From Corynebacterium sp. ACRQK (lineage in GTDB: Bacteria > Actinomycetota > Actinomycetes > Mycobacteriales > Mycobacteriaceae): a stretch of 64,000 nt of DNA. Every line of letters starts with the position of its first letter. The stretch's first letter is position 1. Shown in pieces: positions 14,944 to 26,142 of this stretch. Location of the stretch: positions 1 to 64,000 of the forward strand of contig NZ_JAKRMU010000004.1 in NCBI RefSeq assembly GCF_022345965.1, in the 5' to 3' direction. Below the pieces are notes generated by a model. The model saw only the letters and a list, made by a program, of their open reading frames with translations, was not told where the DNA came from and ran no database searches. The position numbers and the translations under genes were made by a program.

Positions 14944-16332
14944 TTACAGCGCCTGGTCGACGACCGCTGCCGCGCGGTCGACGATCTCCAGTGCCCAGTT
15001 CAGCTGCTCCTCGGTGGTGATCAGCGGCGGGGCGAAGTGCAGGCGGTGGCCCGAAACCATCGGCCAAATGCCAGCCTTCTTCAGCTCGGCACCGAACGCG
15101 CCCATGGCCTCGCCCTCCATCGGAGTTTTAGCCTCCTGGTCGCTTACGAACTCGATGGCCCAGAAGAAGCCCTTGCCGCGTACATTGCCCACGCTCGGGT
15201 GGTTCTCCGCGATCTTCTCCATAGCCGGGGCAATCACGCGCTCGCCCAGCTCGGCGACCTTCTCGAAGGTGTTTTCCTCGCGGTAGACCCTCTGTGCAGC
15301 CAGGCCGGGGGCACATGCCAGCGGGTGGCCGGAGTAGGTCAGGCCACCCGGGTAGGGCTTGTCAGCGAAGCGCTGGTAGACGGCATCGTTCATCATCACG
15401 CCACCCAGCGGCGCCATACCAGAGTTCACGCCCTTGGCGAAGGTAACCAGATCCGGCTGCAGGTCCTTGCCGCCGTGCTCGTAGGCGAACATCTTGCCAG
15501 TGCGGCCGAAGCCGACCATAACCTCGTCGGCGATGTACAGCGCACCGTGGCGGTCACAGATCTCGCGTACCCCTTGCAGGAAGCCCTCCGGCGGGACGAT
15601 GATGCCGCTGGAACCCACGACGGATTCGATCAGTACGGCAGCCACGTTGTCCTCGTACACCAGGGTTTCCTCCAGCGACTGCAGAGCGCGGGCGCACTCT
15701 TCCTCCTGCGTGGAGGAGTAGAAGGCGCTGCGGTATAGGAACGGGCCCCAGAAGTGCTTCACGTCGCCGTCGGTGGTGGGGTTGCCGTGGCGGCGAGCCT
15801 CACCGGTGGCCATGATCGCAGAGCCGGTAGCGCCGTGGTAGCTGCGGTAAGCCGTCAGGATCTTGGATTTGCCGGTGGTCAGGCGTGCCATGCGGATGGC
15901 GTGCTCGACAGCGTCTGCGCCACCGTTGGTGAAGAACACGTGAGAGAAGTCGCCCTGCGCCTGCTCCACGATTTCCTTGGCCAGCTCGCTGCGCACGTCG
16001 TTGGAGAACGCGGGGTTCTGGTTGGTGATGCGCGTGGCCTGCTGCTGAATTGCCTCTACCAGCTTCGGGTGGGCGTGGCCCAGGTTGGCGCTGACCAGCT
16101 GGCTGCCCAGGTCCAGGTAGCCGTTGCCCTGGTAGTCGTAGATCCACACGCCCTCCGCGTGGCTGAGCGGCTGCGGGTTGATCTTCTCTTGCGCCGACCA
16201 GCTGTGGAATACGTTGTTGCTGTCGTTGTCGCGTACCTGCTGCTCTGCGGTCTTTGCTTCTTCGGTACCGACGCCCACTTTCGCGCCGTCGAGCGTAGTG
16301 AACTCGGTGATGTTAGGGGGTAATTCAGTCAT
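14944..16332 (-). CDS. Class-III PLP-dependent aminotransferase
   Basis: The 462-residue enzyme belongs to the fold-I class-III (omega) aminotransferases. Visible landmarks are FFTNGGADAVEHAIRMAR (phosphate-binding region), YRSYHGATG, LYIADEVMVGFGRTG (the D that contacts the PLP ring) and VTFAKGVNSG with the Schiff-base lysine. These enzymes move an amino group between an omega-amino compound and pyruvate or 2-oxoglutarate; the sequence recalls taurine/beta-alanine:pyruvate types. It is the last gene of the operon aecD-ABC exporter-aminotransferase (9-bp spacing). A McbR operator heads that operon, which suggests a link to sulfur compounds, perhaps taurine, by inference only. Confidence 0.85.
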   Translation of the reverse strand: MTELPPNITEFTTLDGAKVGVGTEEAKTAEQQVRDNDSNNVFHSWSAQEKINPQPLSHAEGVWIYDYQGNGYLDLGSQLVSANLGHAHPKLVEAIQQQATRITNQNPAFSNDVRSELAKEIVEQAQGDFSHVFFTNGGADAVEHAIRMARLTTGKSKILTAYRSYHGATGSAIMATGEARRHGNPTTDGDVKHFWGPFLYRSAFYSSTQEEECARALQSLEETLVYEDNVAAVLIESVVGSSGIIVPPEGFLQGVREICDRHGALYIADEVMVGFGRTGKMFAYEHGGKDLQPDLVTFAKGVNSGMAPLGGVMMNDAVYQRFADKPYPGGLTYSGHPLACAPGLAAQRVYREENTFEKVAELGERVIAPAMEKIAENHPSVGNVRGKGFFWAIEFVSDQEAKTPMEGEAMGAFGAELKKAGIWPMVSGHRLHFAPPLITTEEQLNWALEIVDRAAAVVDQAL

Positions 16333-16341
16333 TCCCCCAGG

Positions 16342-18288
<1,947 letters not shown>

Positions 18289-18299
18289 ACCTAGCCAAG

Positions 18300-19604
18300 T
18301 TAATTGTTCACGTGCGCCTTAGCGAATTCCGCGATGCGGTCCAGGGCTTCGTTCAGGATCTCCCGGGACGTTCCGAAGTTGATGCGCACATGCCCTGCAC
18401 CCTGGGAGCCGAACATGGTGCCCTCGTTGAAGGCCACGCGGGCCCCTTCCAGTAGCTTCTGGCCCGGCTTCTCCTCCAGGCCCGGAACCTCACTGAGGTC
18501 TACCCACAGCAGGAAGCTGGCCTCGGGGCGGATGAACTTCACGCCGGGCAGCACCTCCGGCAGGCGGCGTTCAAGCAGGTCCAGGTTGCCCTGCAGGTAC
18601 TCCAGTTCGCTGTCCAGCCAGGCCTCACCGTCCGTGTAGGCGGCCTCGGCGGCGACCTGCCCCAGTGTGGAGGCAGATCCGGTGCGCAGCGGGCTGACCT
18701 TCGCCATGGCTGTGCGGTCGTCCGGATTGGTGAAGATCATCTGTGCGCAGTGCAGGCCTGCGGTGTTCCAGCCCTTCGAAGTCGCTAGTACGGTCACGGT
18801 CACCCGCGCTGCGGTCTCGCTGAGCGTGGCCAGGGGAGTGTGCTTGTGCGGCGCGTAGACCACCGGCGCGTGGATCTCGTCGGAGATCAGGCGCACGTTG
18901 TACTTGTCGGCCAGCTCCACCAGTTTGGCCAGCTCCTCCGGGCGCCATGCGCGGCCCAGCGGGTTGTAGGGGTTGCAGACGATCATCGCGCCCACGCCCG
19001 CCGGGTTGTCGGTGCTGGCGAAGGCCGCCTCCAGGGCTGCGTAGTCGAAAGCCCACTCCTCGGCGCCTTGCTCTGTCCCTTGCTCCGCCCCTTGCCCTGC
19101 AGCGGTTTTCTCCACCTTGGTCATCTCCACCTCGACCTTCGGGCGCTTCACCGCGCTCGGCACCTCGAAGAACGGGTGGTAGCTGGGTACTGGGACGATC
19201 ACGTCGGACCCCTGGGGCGTCAATTCGTCGATAGCCGCGGCCACACCCTTGACCACATCCGGCACCAGGCGCACCCACGTTGGATCTATCTGCCAGCCGA
19301 AACGGCGGTCCAGGAAGCCGGCAAGGGCTTTCTCCACGGACCGGTTGCGGCGTTCGTAGCCGAAGTATTCGCGGTCTACGCCCGATTGGATGGCCTGCTT
19401 GACTGCGGGGCAGGTGTCGAAGTCGGTCTCGGCGACCCACAGGGGTAGGACGTCCTCGTCGTAGACGGTCCACTTCATCGTCCCGCGGGCGCGCAGCGTG
19501 GCGAGGTTGGGGACGGATACGGCGGAATCCTGCGGACGGGCGTTCTGGAGGTTCCGGGTGTTTTGGGTGTTCTCGGGGTTGTTGTTTTGGGTGCTTGCGT
19601 TCAT
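18300..19604 (-). CDS. aecD: Cystathionine beta-lyase / C-S lyase (MalY-PatB type)
   Basis: The 434-residue PLP enzyme matches the MalY/PatB/AecD branch of fold-I aminotransferases. Landmarks are PLWVAETDFDT near the N-terminus, YFGYERRN, VIVPVPSYHPFF, VCNPYNPLGRAW, LISDEIHAPVVY and the lysine in ATSKGWNTAGLHCAQ. Such enzymes cleave cystathionine to homocysteine, pyruvate and ammonia and act on other S-cysteine conjugates. A short Gln/Gly/Ala/Glu insertion (GQGAEQGTEQGAEE) interrupts the fold near residue 175. The ATG at 19604 follows GGGTGGGAGG. A perfect McbR operator lies 21 bp upstream, consistent with methionine biosynthesis. It heads an operon with an ABC exporter and an aminotransferase. 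Confidence 0.88.
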   Translation of the reverse strand: MNASTQNNNPENTQNTRNLQNARPQDSAVSVPNLATLRARGTMKWTVYDEDVLPLWVAETDFDTCPAVKQAIQSGVDREYFGYERRNRSVEKALAGFLDRRFGWQIDPTWVRLVPDVVKGVAAAIDELTPQGSDVIVPVPSYHPFFEVPSAVKRPKVEVEMTKVEKTAAGQGAEQGTEQGAEEWAFDYAALEAAFASTDNPAGVGAMIVCNPYNPLGRAWRPEELAKLVELADKYNVRLISDEIHAPVVYAPHKHTPLATLSETAARVTVTVLATSKGWNTAGLHCAQMIFTNPDDRTAMAKVSPLRTGSASTLGQVAAEAAYTDGEAWLDSELEYLQGNLDLLERRLPEVLPGVKFIRPEASFLLWVDLSEVPGLEEKPGQKLLEGARVAFNEGTMFGSQGAGHVRINFGTSREILNEALDRIAEFAKAHVNN

Positions 19605-19623
19605 AGCCTCCCACCCTAGCACT

Positions 19624-19641
19624 CTAGACCGAGCTGTCTAG
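19624..19641. promoter_or_regulatory. McbR operator (TAGAC-N6-GTCTA) upstream of aecD
   Basis: TAGAC-CGAGCT-GTCTA at 19625-19640 is a perfect match to the 16-bp motif known for McbR, the sulfur and methionine repressor of Corynebacterium. It extends by one more base pair on each side. It sits 21 bp upstream of the aecD start, where bound repressor would block transcription when S-adenosylhomocysteine is low. Confidence 0.85.
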
Positions 19642-19693
19642 TGGTTGTCTGGCGGCTGTCTCGTTTGGGCTCTGAACTAGCCCGAGCCGAGCC

Positions 19694-21190
19694 CTAACGG
19701 CTCGGGTACAGCTCCGGATAATCCTCCCGAATCTGCCGGTAGGCATCCTCCGCCACCTCGCGGGTCACCTCACCCCGCGCCGCCGCATCCGTGTCGAAAC
19801 GCCGCACCAAACGCCGCGAACCATAGCGTGGCCACTGTGGATCCTCCCCGCGGGCGAAACGCGCGACGATCCCGTGAAACTCCGTCGCCAGCGGCTGCAA
19901 GCGCTCAGCCGCGGACTCGCCGCAGAAATACTTCACTGTTTTGGGCGCGACCGTGAGGGCGTCAAAAACCAAAGGCAGATCCGCACAGTGCCAGGCCGAT
20001 TGGCTCCCGTGAAACTCATAGGCCCAGCTCGTATCGCGTTTCTCCTCCATGATCGCGACGGCCCAGCGTTTGATGGCCGAATCACCGATGGCCATTCCTA
20101 CCGGGTTTTCTGACGCCCACCGCACCCGCGCCCCCAGCTTCCGTTCCGCGTACCGCCCCAGCGCCTTGGCCGGTTGCCGAACCAGCGGGTTTTTGGAGCT
20201 CAAGCGCTTGTCGACAGCGCGGGCGAAGGGCATTTGTGTGAACTCCTCACGCAGGGTACCGATCAGCAGCGGCACGTCGCGCATCTCGCCGGGCCGGAAC
20301 GGGTACGGCCCCACGGCGCAGTCCGAGCCGTAGAAGCGGGCGTAGCGCCGATAGGCGCGCTGCAATTGTTCGGGGGAGAGGCTGGACAGGTGCTCGCTGG
20401 TCAGCGGGCCGCCGAGGACCGCGCGGGCAACATGCTCGCGGCTCGGCCAGCCCTCGCGCGGGAACCCGGGGCTCAAGATCACCGCCCGATGCACCAAACC
20501 CTCCGTCCGCGGGTTGCAGAGCGTCCAGGCCGTCAGCGCGCCACCGGCGGACTGGCCCATCAGCGTGACCTGCTCCGGGTCTCCGCCAAAGGCCGCGATG
20601 TTGTCCCGCACCCAGCGCAGGGCGGCCACAATGTCCTCGGCGCCGCGGAAGTATTCCGGCTCGGTATTCGGATCCGCTGAAGCGTCCACGTCGGCGGGGT
20701 GCTCCTCGTCCAGTAGAGGCAGGAAGCCCTCCAGGCGGTAGCGGTAGTTCAGCGAAACGTATACGAAACCCTCCTCGGCGAAGCGGACGCCCTGGTACCA
20801 GAGTTCGTCGGCGAAGCCTTCCTCATAGCGACCACCATGGATGAACACGATTACGGGTGCCCCAGGCTTGGTGCTGGCTGTGGGGGTGGAGCCAGATCCA
20901 GACTTGGTCTTGGGATGGAAGTCAGACTCGATGATGGAAGGGGGTGCGTCGACTGGGCAGGTGATGGATAGAGATTGGCGGTGGGTGGCGGTAGAGGGGT
21001 CGCCGAAGAAGAATCTAAAAGGGACGGCAGGGGAAGGGACGGCAGGGGAAGGAGGGGCGAAGCGTTCGCCCGAGGCGTAGGGGATGGACTCGAAGCGGAG
21101 GACGGAACCGCGGAGGAAGCCACGTGTGCGACCCTGTTTGATGGCCACATCAACGTAGTCCTTGGCCTCAGGGATAGAGTGGGGGATCAT
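19694..21190 (-). CDS. Type-B carboxylesterase
   Basis: A 498-residue alpha/beta hydrolase of the carboxylesterase/para-nitrobenzyl-esterase family. The oxyanion motif IVFIHGGRYEEGF is followed by the nucleophile elbow TLMGQSAGGALTAW, with the serine in GQSAG. The late segment WAYEFHGSQSAWHCADLPLVF carries the family's histidine region. It hydrolyses carboxylic esters; no signal peptide is present. Residues ~45-110 hold a proline/serine/threonine-rich insertion (including PSPAVPSPAVP) coded by short direct DNA repeats. The ATG at 21190 has a strong GGAGG 5-6 bases upstream and overlaps, on the other strand, the ATG of the M3 peptidase gene. Confidence 0.85.
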   Translation of the reverse strand: MIPHSIPEAKDYVDVAIKQGRTRGFLRGSVLRFESIPYASGERFAPPSPAVPSPAVPFRFFFGDPSTATHRQSLSITCPVDAPPSIIESDFHPKTKSGSGSTPTASTKPGAPVIVFIHGGRYEEGFADELWYQGVRFAEEGFVYVSLNYRYRLEGFLPLLDEEHPADVDASADPNTEPEYFRGAEDIVAALRWVRDNIAAFGGDPEQVTLMGQSAGGALTAWTLCNPRTEGLVHRAVILSPGFPREGWPSREHVARAVLGGPLTSEHLSSLSPEQLQRAYRRYARFYGSDCAVGPYPFRPGEMRDVPLLIGTLREEFTQMPFARAVDKRLSSKNPLVRQPAKALGRYAERKLGARVRWASENPVGMAIGDSAIKRWAVAIMEEKRDTSWAYEFHGSQSAWHCADLPLVFDALTVAPKTVKYFCGESAAERLQPLATEFHGIVARFARGEDPQWPRYGSRRLVRRFDTDAAARGEVTREVAEDAYRQIREDYPELYPSR

Positions 21191-23288
21191 GGATTACCTC
21201 CAAAACGTTTCCGAACTGCCTTATGAACTGCCCGATTTCGCGGCAATCGACCTAGCCGAGCTGGTGCCCGCCTTCCGCACCGCGCTGGTGGATCACGCCG
21301 CGCAGATCGCGGCGATCGCGAACAACCCTGAAACTCCCACCTGGGAAAATACCGCCGAGGCGTGGGAAGAATCGGGGCAGATGCTGCAGCGCGTGCTGGC
21401 CATTGTTTTTAATTATACGGGCGCAAATGCCACCGATCAGGTGCGCGAGATTGAGGCGACGATCAGCCCGGAGCTGGCGCGGCACTTCAGCGAAATCTGG
21501 CTGAACCGGAAGCTGTGGAAGCGCATCTGCGCCCTGCCCGAGCAACCGGAAGGCAGCGAAGAGGAAGCCCTGCTGCGGGAGCTGAAGAAGAGCTTCATCC
21601 GCGGCGGTGCCGAACTGGACGACGCGCAGCGGGAAAGCCTGCGCGACATTGACGCCCAGCTGGCGGAGCTGACCACCGCCTTCGGCGCGCAGCTGCAGAC
21701 CGCCACCGAGGACGCAGCGGTGCTGTTGAACGATGAGGCCGAGGTTGCGGGTCTAAGCACGGCGGACAAGGAGTACTTCGCCAAGGCCGCCGCCGAACGC
21801 GGGGAGGAAGGCTGGCTGATCCGCCTGGGCCTGCCGAGCATCCAGCCGGTGCTGGAATTGCTGGAGAACCCGGCCGCGCGTGCGAAGGTGCACGAGGCAT
21901 CGCTGAACCGCGGTGCCGGCAGCAACGAGGCCACACTGCTGCAGATCGTGCGGCTGCGTGCGCAGCGCGCCGAGCTGCTGGGCTTTGCCAACCACGCCGA
22001 GTTCGTAGCTGCTGCCGAGACCGCCGGTAGCCTCTCGGCTGTCGAGGAACTGCTAAATCAGGTGACGCCCGCCGCCGTGGCGAATGCGCACGGAGAGTAC
22101 AAGCGGGCGCTGGACAAGATGGCCGTGAGTGGTGCAGGGGACACCGCCGGGCTCAGCGGTGCCGACTGGCCCTACTGGGATGCCAAGCTGCGCGCGGAAG
22201 AGCTGGACGTCGACGAAGCCGAGCTGAAGAAGTACTTCCCGCTGGAACAGGTGATGGTCGACGGTGCTTTCTTTGCCGCGAAGCGCCTCTATGGCATCGA
22301 CGTGCGGGAACGCACCGACCTGGTCGGCTACGCGCCGGGCGTGCGGGTGTGGGAGGTCACCGAGGGTGAAGAATCGCCCGTCGGCATCGGCCTGCTGCTG
22401 ACCGATATGTACGCCCGCCCTACCAAGCGCGGCGGCGCGTGGATGAACTCCTTTGTCGAGCAGTCCAACCTGCTGGGCAAGGCGCCTGTGGTGGTCAACG
22501 TCATGAACATCGCCGAACCTGCCGAAGGCGAGCAGGCGCTGCTGACCCTCGATGAGGTGCAGACCGTCTTCCACGAGTTCGGCCACGCCCTGCACGGCCT
22601 GCTCTCCGACGTCCGCTATCCCACGTTGTCTGGCACCAACGTGCCCCGCGACTTCGTGGAATTCCCCAGCCAGATCAACGAAAACTGGGCCCTGGAGCCC
22701 GCCGTGCTGCGCAACTACGCCCGCCACGTGGAAACCGGGGAAGTTATCAGCGGCGAGTTCGTCGACGCGATCCGCGCCCAGGCGAAGTGGGGCCAGGGGC
22801 TGGCCACCACCGAGTTTCTGGCCGCCTGCTGGCTGGACCTGGCCTGGCACAAGCTCTCCGCCGCGGAGGCGGAGAAGCTCGCCGCCACGGACGATGCCGC
22901 CGCCCAGGTGGAATCCTTCGAGGCCGAAGCCCTGGAGCGCGCCGGGGTGGGCGTCAACGGCGCCCTCGCCCCGCGCTACCGCTCGGCCTACTTCAACCAC
23001 ATCTTCGCCGGCGGCTACTCTGCCGACTACTGGAGCTACCTGTGGGCGGAGGTGCTGGACGCCGACGGCTTCCAGGCCTTCGTCGATACCGGTGCTGCAG
23101 TGGGTGAGTCTAATGATGCCACCGCCGACCTCGACGAAGACGATGTCCGCTTCGCGGGCGAGCGTTTCCGCCGCATTATCCTCTCCCGCGGCGCTAGCAT
23201 CGACTTCGAAGACGCATTCTGGATGTTCCGTGGCCAGCAGCGCAGCGTGCAGCCGCTACTTGACCGCCGCGGGTTGAGCCAGGGGTAG
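21189..23288 (+). CDS. dcp: M3-family peptidyl-dipeptidase (Dcp-like)
   Basis: A 699-residue zinc metallopeptidase. The catalytic motif VFHEFGHALHGLL gives the two zinc-binding histidines and the glutamate base of HExxH; the third ligand lies about 25 residues on, in VEFPSQINENW. Dcp cuts dipeptides from the C-terminus of short peptides in the cytosol. The ATG at 21189 is preceded by GTGGGGGATC; an alternative GTG at 21162 would push it into the esterase gene. The N-terminal domain (about 1-200) is helical as in the family. The two small membrane-protein genes downstream may be in the same unit. Confidence 0.87.
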   Translation: MDYLQNVSELPYELPDFAAIDLAELVPAFRTALVDHAAQIAAIANNPETPTWENTAEAWEESGQMLQRVLAIVFNYTGANATDQVREIEATISPELARHFSEIWLNRKLWKRICALPEQPEGSEEEALLRELKKSFIRGGAELDDAQRESLRDIDAQLAELTTAFGAQLQTATEDAAVLLNDEAEVAGLSTADKEYFAKAAAERGEEGWLIRLGLPSIQPVLELLENPAARAKVHEASLNRGAGSNEATLLQIVRLRAQRAELLGFANHAEFVAAAETAGSLSAVEELLNQVTPAAVANAHGEYKRALDKMAVSGAGDTAGLSGADWPYWDAKLRAEELDVDEAELKKYFPLEQVMVDGAFFAAKRLYGIDVRERTDLVGYAPGVRVWEVTEGEESPVGIGLLLTDMYARPTKRGGAWMNSFVEQSNLLGKAPVVVNVMNIAEPAEGEQALLTLDEVQTVFHEFGHALHGLLSDVRYPTLSGTNVPRDFVEFPSQINENWALEPAVLRNYARHVETGEVISGEFVDAIRAQAKWGQGLATTEFLAACWLDLAWHKLSAAEAEKLAATDDAAAQVESFEAEALERAGVGVNGALAPRYRSAYFNHIFAGGYSADYWSYLWAEVLDADGFQAFVDTGAAVGESNDATADLDEDDVRFAGERFRRIILSRGASIDFEDAFWMFRGQQRSVQPLLDRRGLSQG

Positions 23289-23316
23289 GCGTCCCTAAAA
23301 AAGAAAGAGCAAACCA

Positions 23317-23562
23317 ATGATGGAATGGCTGATCAATGCGCCGGTGTGGATCCAAACCCCGCTGGTATTCCTCGCCTTATTCGTGGTTTGCACCGCGTTG
23401 GCCTTAATATGGCAGGTGATTGCGCTGCGGATTTTCCCCGCCAGCGCGGAGGAAGATCGCGTGCACGGGGCGCTTTCGCTGCGCGAGATGTGGGCGAGCC
23501 GCAGCTCGGTGCCACTGGACGACGGCGCTCAGCGCAGCACCGGAAACGACCAGAAGCACTAG
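23317..23562 (+). CDS. Small single-span membrane protein
   Basis: An 81-residue protein with one hydrophobic helix (about residues 12-38, TPLVFLALFVVCTALALIWQ) and a polar tail with Asp/Arg/Ser. It starts at the first of two adjacent ATGs, after AAGAAAGAGC. It lies 28 bp after the M3 peptidase gene on the same strand and may be co-transcribed. The family is not recognised and no function can be given. Confidence 0.6.
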   Translation: MMEWLINAPVWIQTPLVFLALFVVCTALALIWQVIALRIFPASAEEDRVHGALSLREMWASRSSVPLDDGAQRSTGNDQKH

Positions 23563-23612
23563 AAGTAGTCAGAGACAGAGGCAGTGACAGACACAGGGAG
23601 GACTAGCAGCCG

Positions 23613-23699
23613 ATGAAACACCACTCCAAGGTGCGCCAGGCGTTGGCCCTGCTGCTGGTTCTGCTGCTCGTGGCCTGGCTGGCCACCAGCGTCTTCTAG
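23613..23699 (+). CDS. 28-residue single-helix membrane peptide
   Basis: An ATG at 23613, preceded by AGGGAGG at a somewhat long spacing, opens a 28-codon frame. The product has a basic N-terminus, MKHHSKVRQ, followed by one very hydrophobic helix rich in Leu/Val and the end ATSVF. The positive-inside charge pattern fits a membrane-inserted micropeptide. It lies 50 bp after the 81-residue protein gene and its stop is 43 bp from the convergent malQ gene. Small size leaves doubt; conservation in relatives would settle it. Confidence 0.45.
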   Translation: MKHHSKVRQALALLLVLLLVAWLATSVF

Positions 23700-23741
23700 C
23701 CCAGCGGGCTTCCAGAGAGAGCGGCCCTAGCGAGCGAGCTG

Positions 23742-25931
23742 CTAGCCCTCGCCGCGGGTAGCGGCCAGCACGTCGCGGGCCAGCTGCATGTCCGCCAGAT
23801 CCTCCACCAACACCGGGTTACCCTCGCCATCGCACAGCGGTACGCGCCAGTTCGGGTACAGGTCCTGCGTGGTACCCGGCTGGTTCTGCGCGCGCAGGTC
23901 TCCCACCAGATCCACCAGCGCGGCGCAGCGTAGCAACGACGGGGTCTGCGCAATGAAGCGGTGCATGGCGCGCAGGATAAAGGAGACGTCCGGGCGGCGA
24001 TCGCGCCCGTGCCGCGGATCGTCCAGCTCCTGGCGCAGGTCGTTGAGGAAGTAACCCTCGCAGTCCATTCCGCGGAAGCCACCGTGGCGGGCGATGGTGC
24101 CCAGCACGTCTACCTGCCAGTTGGCATCGTCGGCGAACTCGTCGTCCGCGTTGCGAGTCAGTACCCCCAGCTTCTCGCGCAGGTCGATGTGCCCGCCGCG
24201 CAGGTAGCTGGCGGTCGGGGGCAGGTCGTGTGTGGTCACGGAGGTCAAGCAGGTACGGCGGTAGGCCTCCGGCGGCTTTGCCCCGTGGGCGTCACCCTCA
24301 AACCACACGATCGAGGTTCCCATTACGCCGCGGCTGGCCAGGTAATCCTGCACCCACGGCTCGAAGGTGCCCAGGTCCTCGCCGACCACCACGGCACCGG
24401 CGCGGTGGGCCTCCAGCACTAGCGCGCCGACCAGCGCCTCGTGGTCGTAGGTGACGTAGGTGCCCAGGGTGGGGGATTCCATGCGCGGGATCCACCACAG
24501 GCGGAATAGCCCCAGTACGTGGTCGATGCGGATGCCACCGGCGGTGCGCAGGATCGTGCGCAGCATGTCGCGCCACGGGCGGTAGCCCTCCTCCGCCAGC
24601 TTCCAGGGGTGCCATGGCGGTTGCGACCAGTCCTGGCCCTGCTGGTTGTAGCCGTCCGGCGGGGCACCCACGCTGGCTCCGGGTGCCAACACGTCGGCCA
24701 GGGTCTGTGAGTCTGCGCCGCCGGGGTGCACGCCCACGGCTAGGTCAGCCATCAGTCCGATGCTCATGTGCTCGGTCAGGGTGTTCTGAGCGTGCAGCTC
24801 CTGCTCCTGGCAGAGCATCTGCATCCAAGCGTAAAAGTCACTGGTCAGCGCCGGGGCGTTGGCCGCCCGCTCGCACCATTCGGCGAAGCCCACGAGCCCC
24901 TCGCCCTCACGTTCGCGGAAGGCGCGCAGCTGCTCCGCGCGCTCGTCGCCTATTCCTGCGGCGTACAGCAGGTGAAGGGCCTTGATTTTGGACGCCACCA
25001 CGGGGTCTCGCTCCAATAGTTCAGCCGTGTGGTTGTGCTTCTTCAGCGGGGCGGCGAGCTGCTCGATCTCTGAGTGCAGTTCGGGGTGTGCTGCGTACTC
25101 GGGCGTGTTCTCCACCCGGATGTAGATGGGGTTGGTGTAGCGGCGGGTGGTAGGCAGGTAGGGGGAATCCTCCACTGGGGGCGCGGCTTCTGCTGCATGC
25201 ATGGGGTTCACCAGCACGAAGTCCGCCCCGCCGAGCTTCTGCAGGGAGTCGCTCAAGGCCTCTAGGGTGCCGTAGTCGCCGATGCCCCAGGCATCGCGGT
25301 CGCGCAGGGAGTACAGCTGTGCCATCACTCCGGTCCGCGGGGCATCCGGCAGTTCCAGGGATTGTGGGGATACCAACAGGGTGGAGGTGGCTTCCGTGGA
25401 GTCGGCGCGGGCCTCTAGCTGGTGCCAGCCTGCGGGCAGGGCGGGTAGCTGGAATGTGGCGGTGCCGAAGGTGGTGGCAGCGGCTTCGGCACCTACGGTG
25501 ATGGGATCGACCCATTCATTGAGTTGTTCGAGGGGAATGGTCTCGCCGTCCTCAGTGCGGACCTGTACTTGCAGAGATTCGCCATCGATGCAGTGGACGC
25601 GCAGGGTGCGTGGCCGGTCGGCAATGGCAGTGACGGTGGGAGGCAGCATGCGGCTATAGCGAGCACGCAGTAGATCCTCGATGGCCGCCTGCACAATCTC
25701 TTCGGTGAGGGCGGAAGGATCTTCAGGCAGGTCCAAGCCTAGCTCCCGGAGAGCAAAAAGCACGGTGCTGCTTTGAACCTCTACCCGTTGTCCGTCCTGG
25801 CCGATGTACCAGGTGGCCACACCACACTCGGTGGCCAATTCGTTGAGGATTGCATTGACGTCGGAGGCGTTTGCGCCACCTGATTCCACAGAGCTAGTCA
25901 CAACTGCCATTGTGCAGGGCACCGGGCGCAT
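23742..25931 (-). CDS. malQ: 4-alpha-glucanotransferase (amylomaltase)
   Basis: This 729-residue GH77 enzyme transfers alpha-1,4-glucan segments between maltodextrins. Conserved stretches include YSLRDRDAWGIGDYGTL, FVLVNPMHA, SPYLPTTRRYTNPIYI, RIDHVLGLFRLWWIP (catalytic aspartate), VVGEDLGTFEPWV (acid/base glutamate) and TTHDLPPTASYLRG. An N-terminal domain of about 150 residues precedes the barrel, as is usual in actinobacterial MalQ. The frame opens at 26114, but ATG 25931 or 25910 is more plausible; 25931 has GGGAAAGAG upstream. It diverges from the fadD-type gene. Confidence 0.9.
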   Translation of the reverse strand: MRPVPCTMAVVTSSVESGGANASDVNAILNELATECGVATWYIGQDGQRVEVQSSTVLFALRELGLDLPEDPSALTEEIVQAAIEDLLRARYSRMLPPTVTAIADRPRTLRVHCIDGESLQVQVRTEDGETIPLEQLNEWVDPITVGAEAAATTFGTATFQLPALPAGWHQLEARADSTEATSTLLVSPQSLELPDAPRTGVMAQLYSLRDRDAWGIGDYGTLEALSDSLQKLGGADFVLVNPMHAAEAAPPVEDSPYLPTTRRYTNPIYIRVENTPEYAAHPELHSEIEQLAAPLKKHNHTAELLERDPVVASKIKALHLLYAAGIGDERAEQLRAFREREGEGLVGFAEWCERAANAPALTSDFYAWMQMLCQEQELHAQNTLTEHMSIGLMADLAVGVHPGGADSQTLADVLAPGASVGAPPDGYNQQGQDWSQPPWHPWKLAEEGYRPWRDMLRTILRTAGGIRIDHVLGLFRLWWIPRMESPTLGTYVTYDHEALVGALVLEAHRAGAVVVGEDLGTFEPWVQDYLASRGVMGTSIVWFEGDAHGAKPPEAYRRTCLTSVTTHDLPPTASYLRGGHIDLREKLGVLTRNADDEFADDANWQVDVLGTIARHGGFRGMDCEGYFLNDLRQELDDPRHGRDRRPDVSFILRAMHRFIAQTPSLLRCAALVDLVGDLRAQNQPGTTQDLYPNWRVPLCDGEGNPVLVEDLADMQLARDVLAATRGEG

Positions 25932-26142
25932 CTTCCACTCTTTCCCTTCATTTCCGGCCTTTGAGCTAAAGGAGGGGGTGTGGGGAATTTTCCCGAAGGT
26001 TCGACGTGATTCAGGCCACCCATATATGGTTGTAGAAGTATAAGTCACGTTGAGGCTGCGGGCGCAGCGACCGAATTCGCGCCCGTTATTTACGTAAAAA
26101 CCCAGGTCAGGCAACTGTCAGGACATGAGCAAAGGGAGCAGC

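Noticed and set aside
18625..19614. 329-codon minus-strand frame overlapping aecD in another phase
   Set aside because: Arg/Gly/Pro-rich shadow of aecD with no recognisable domain.
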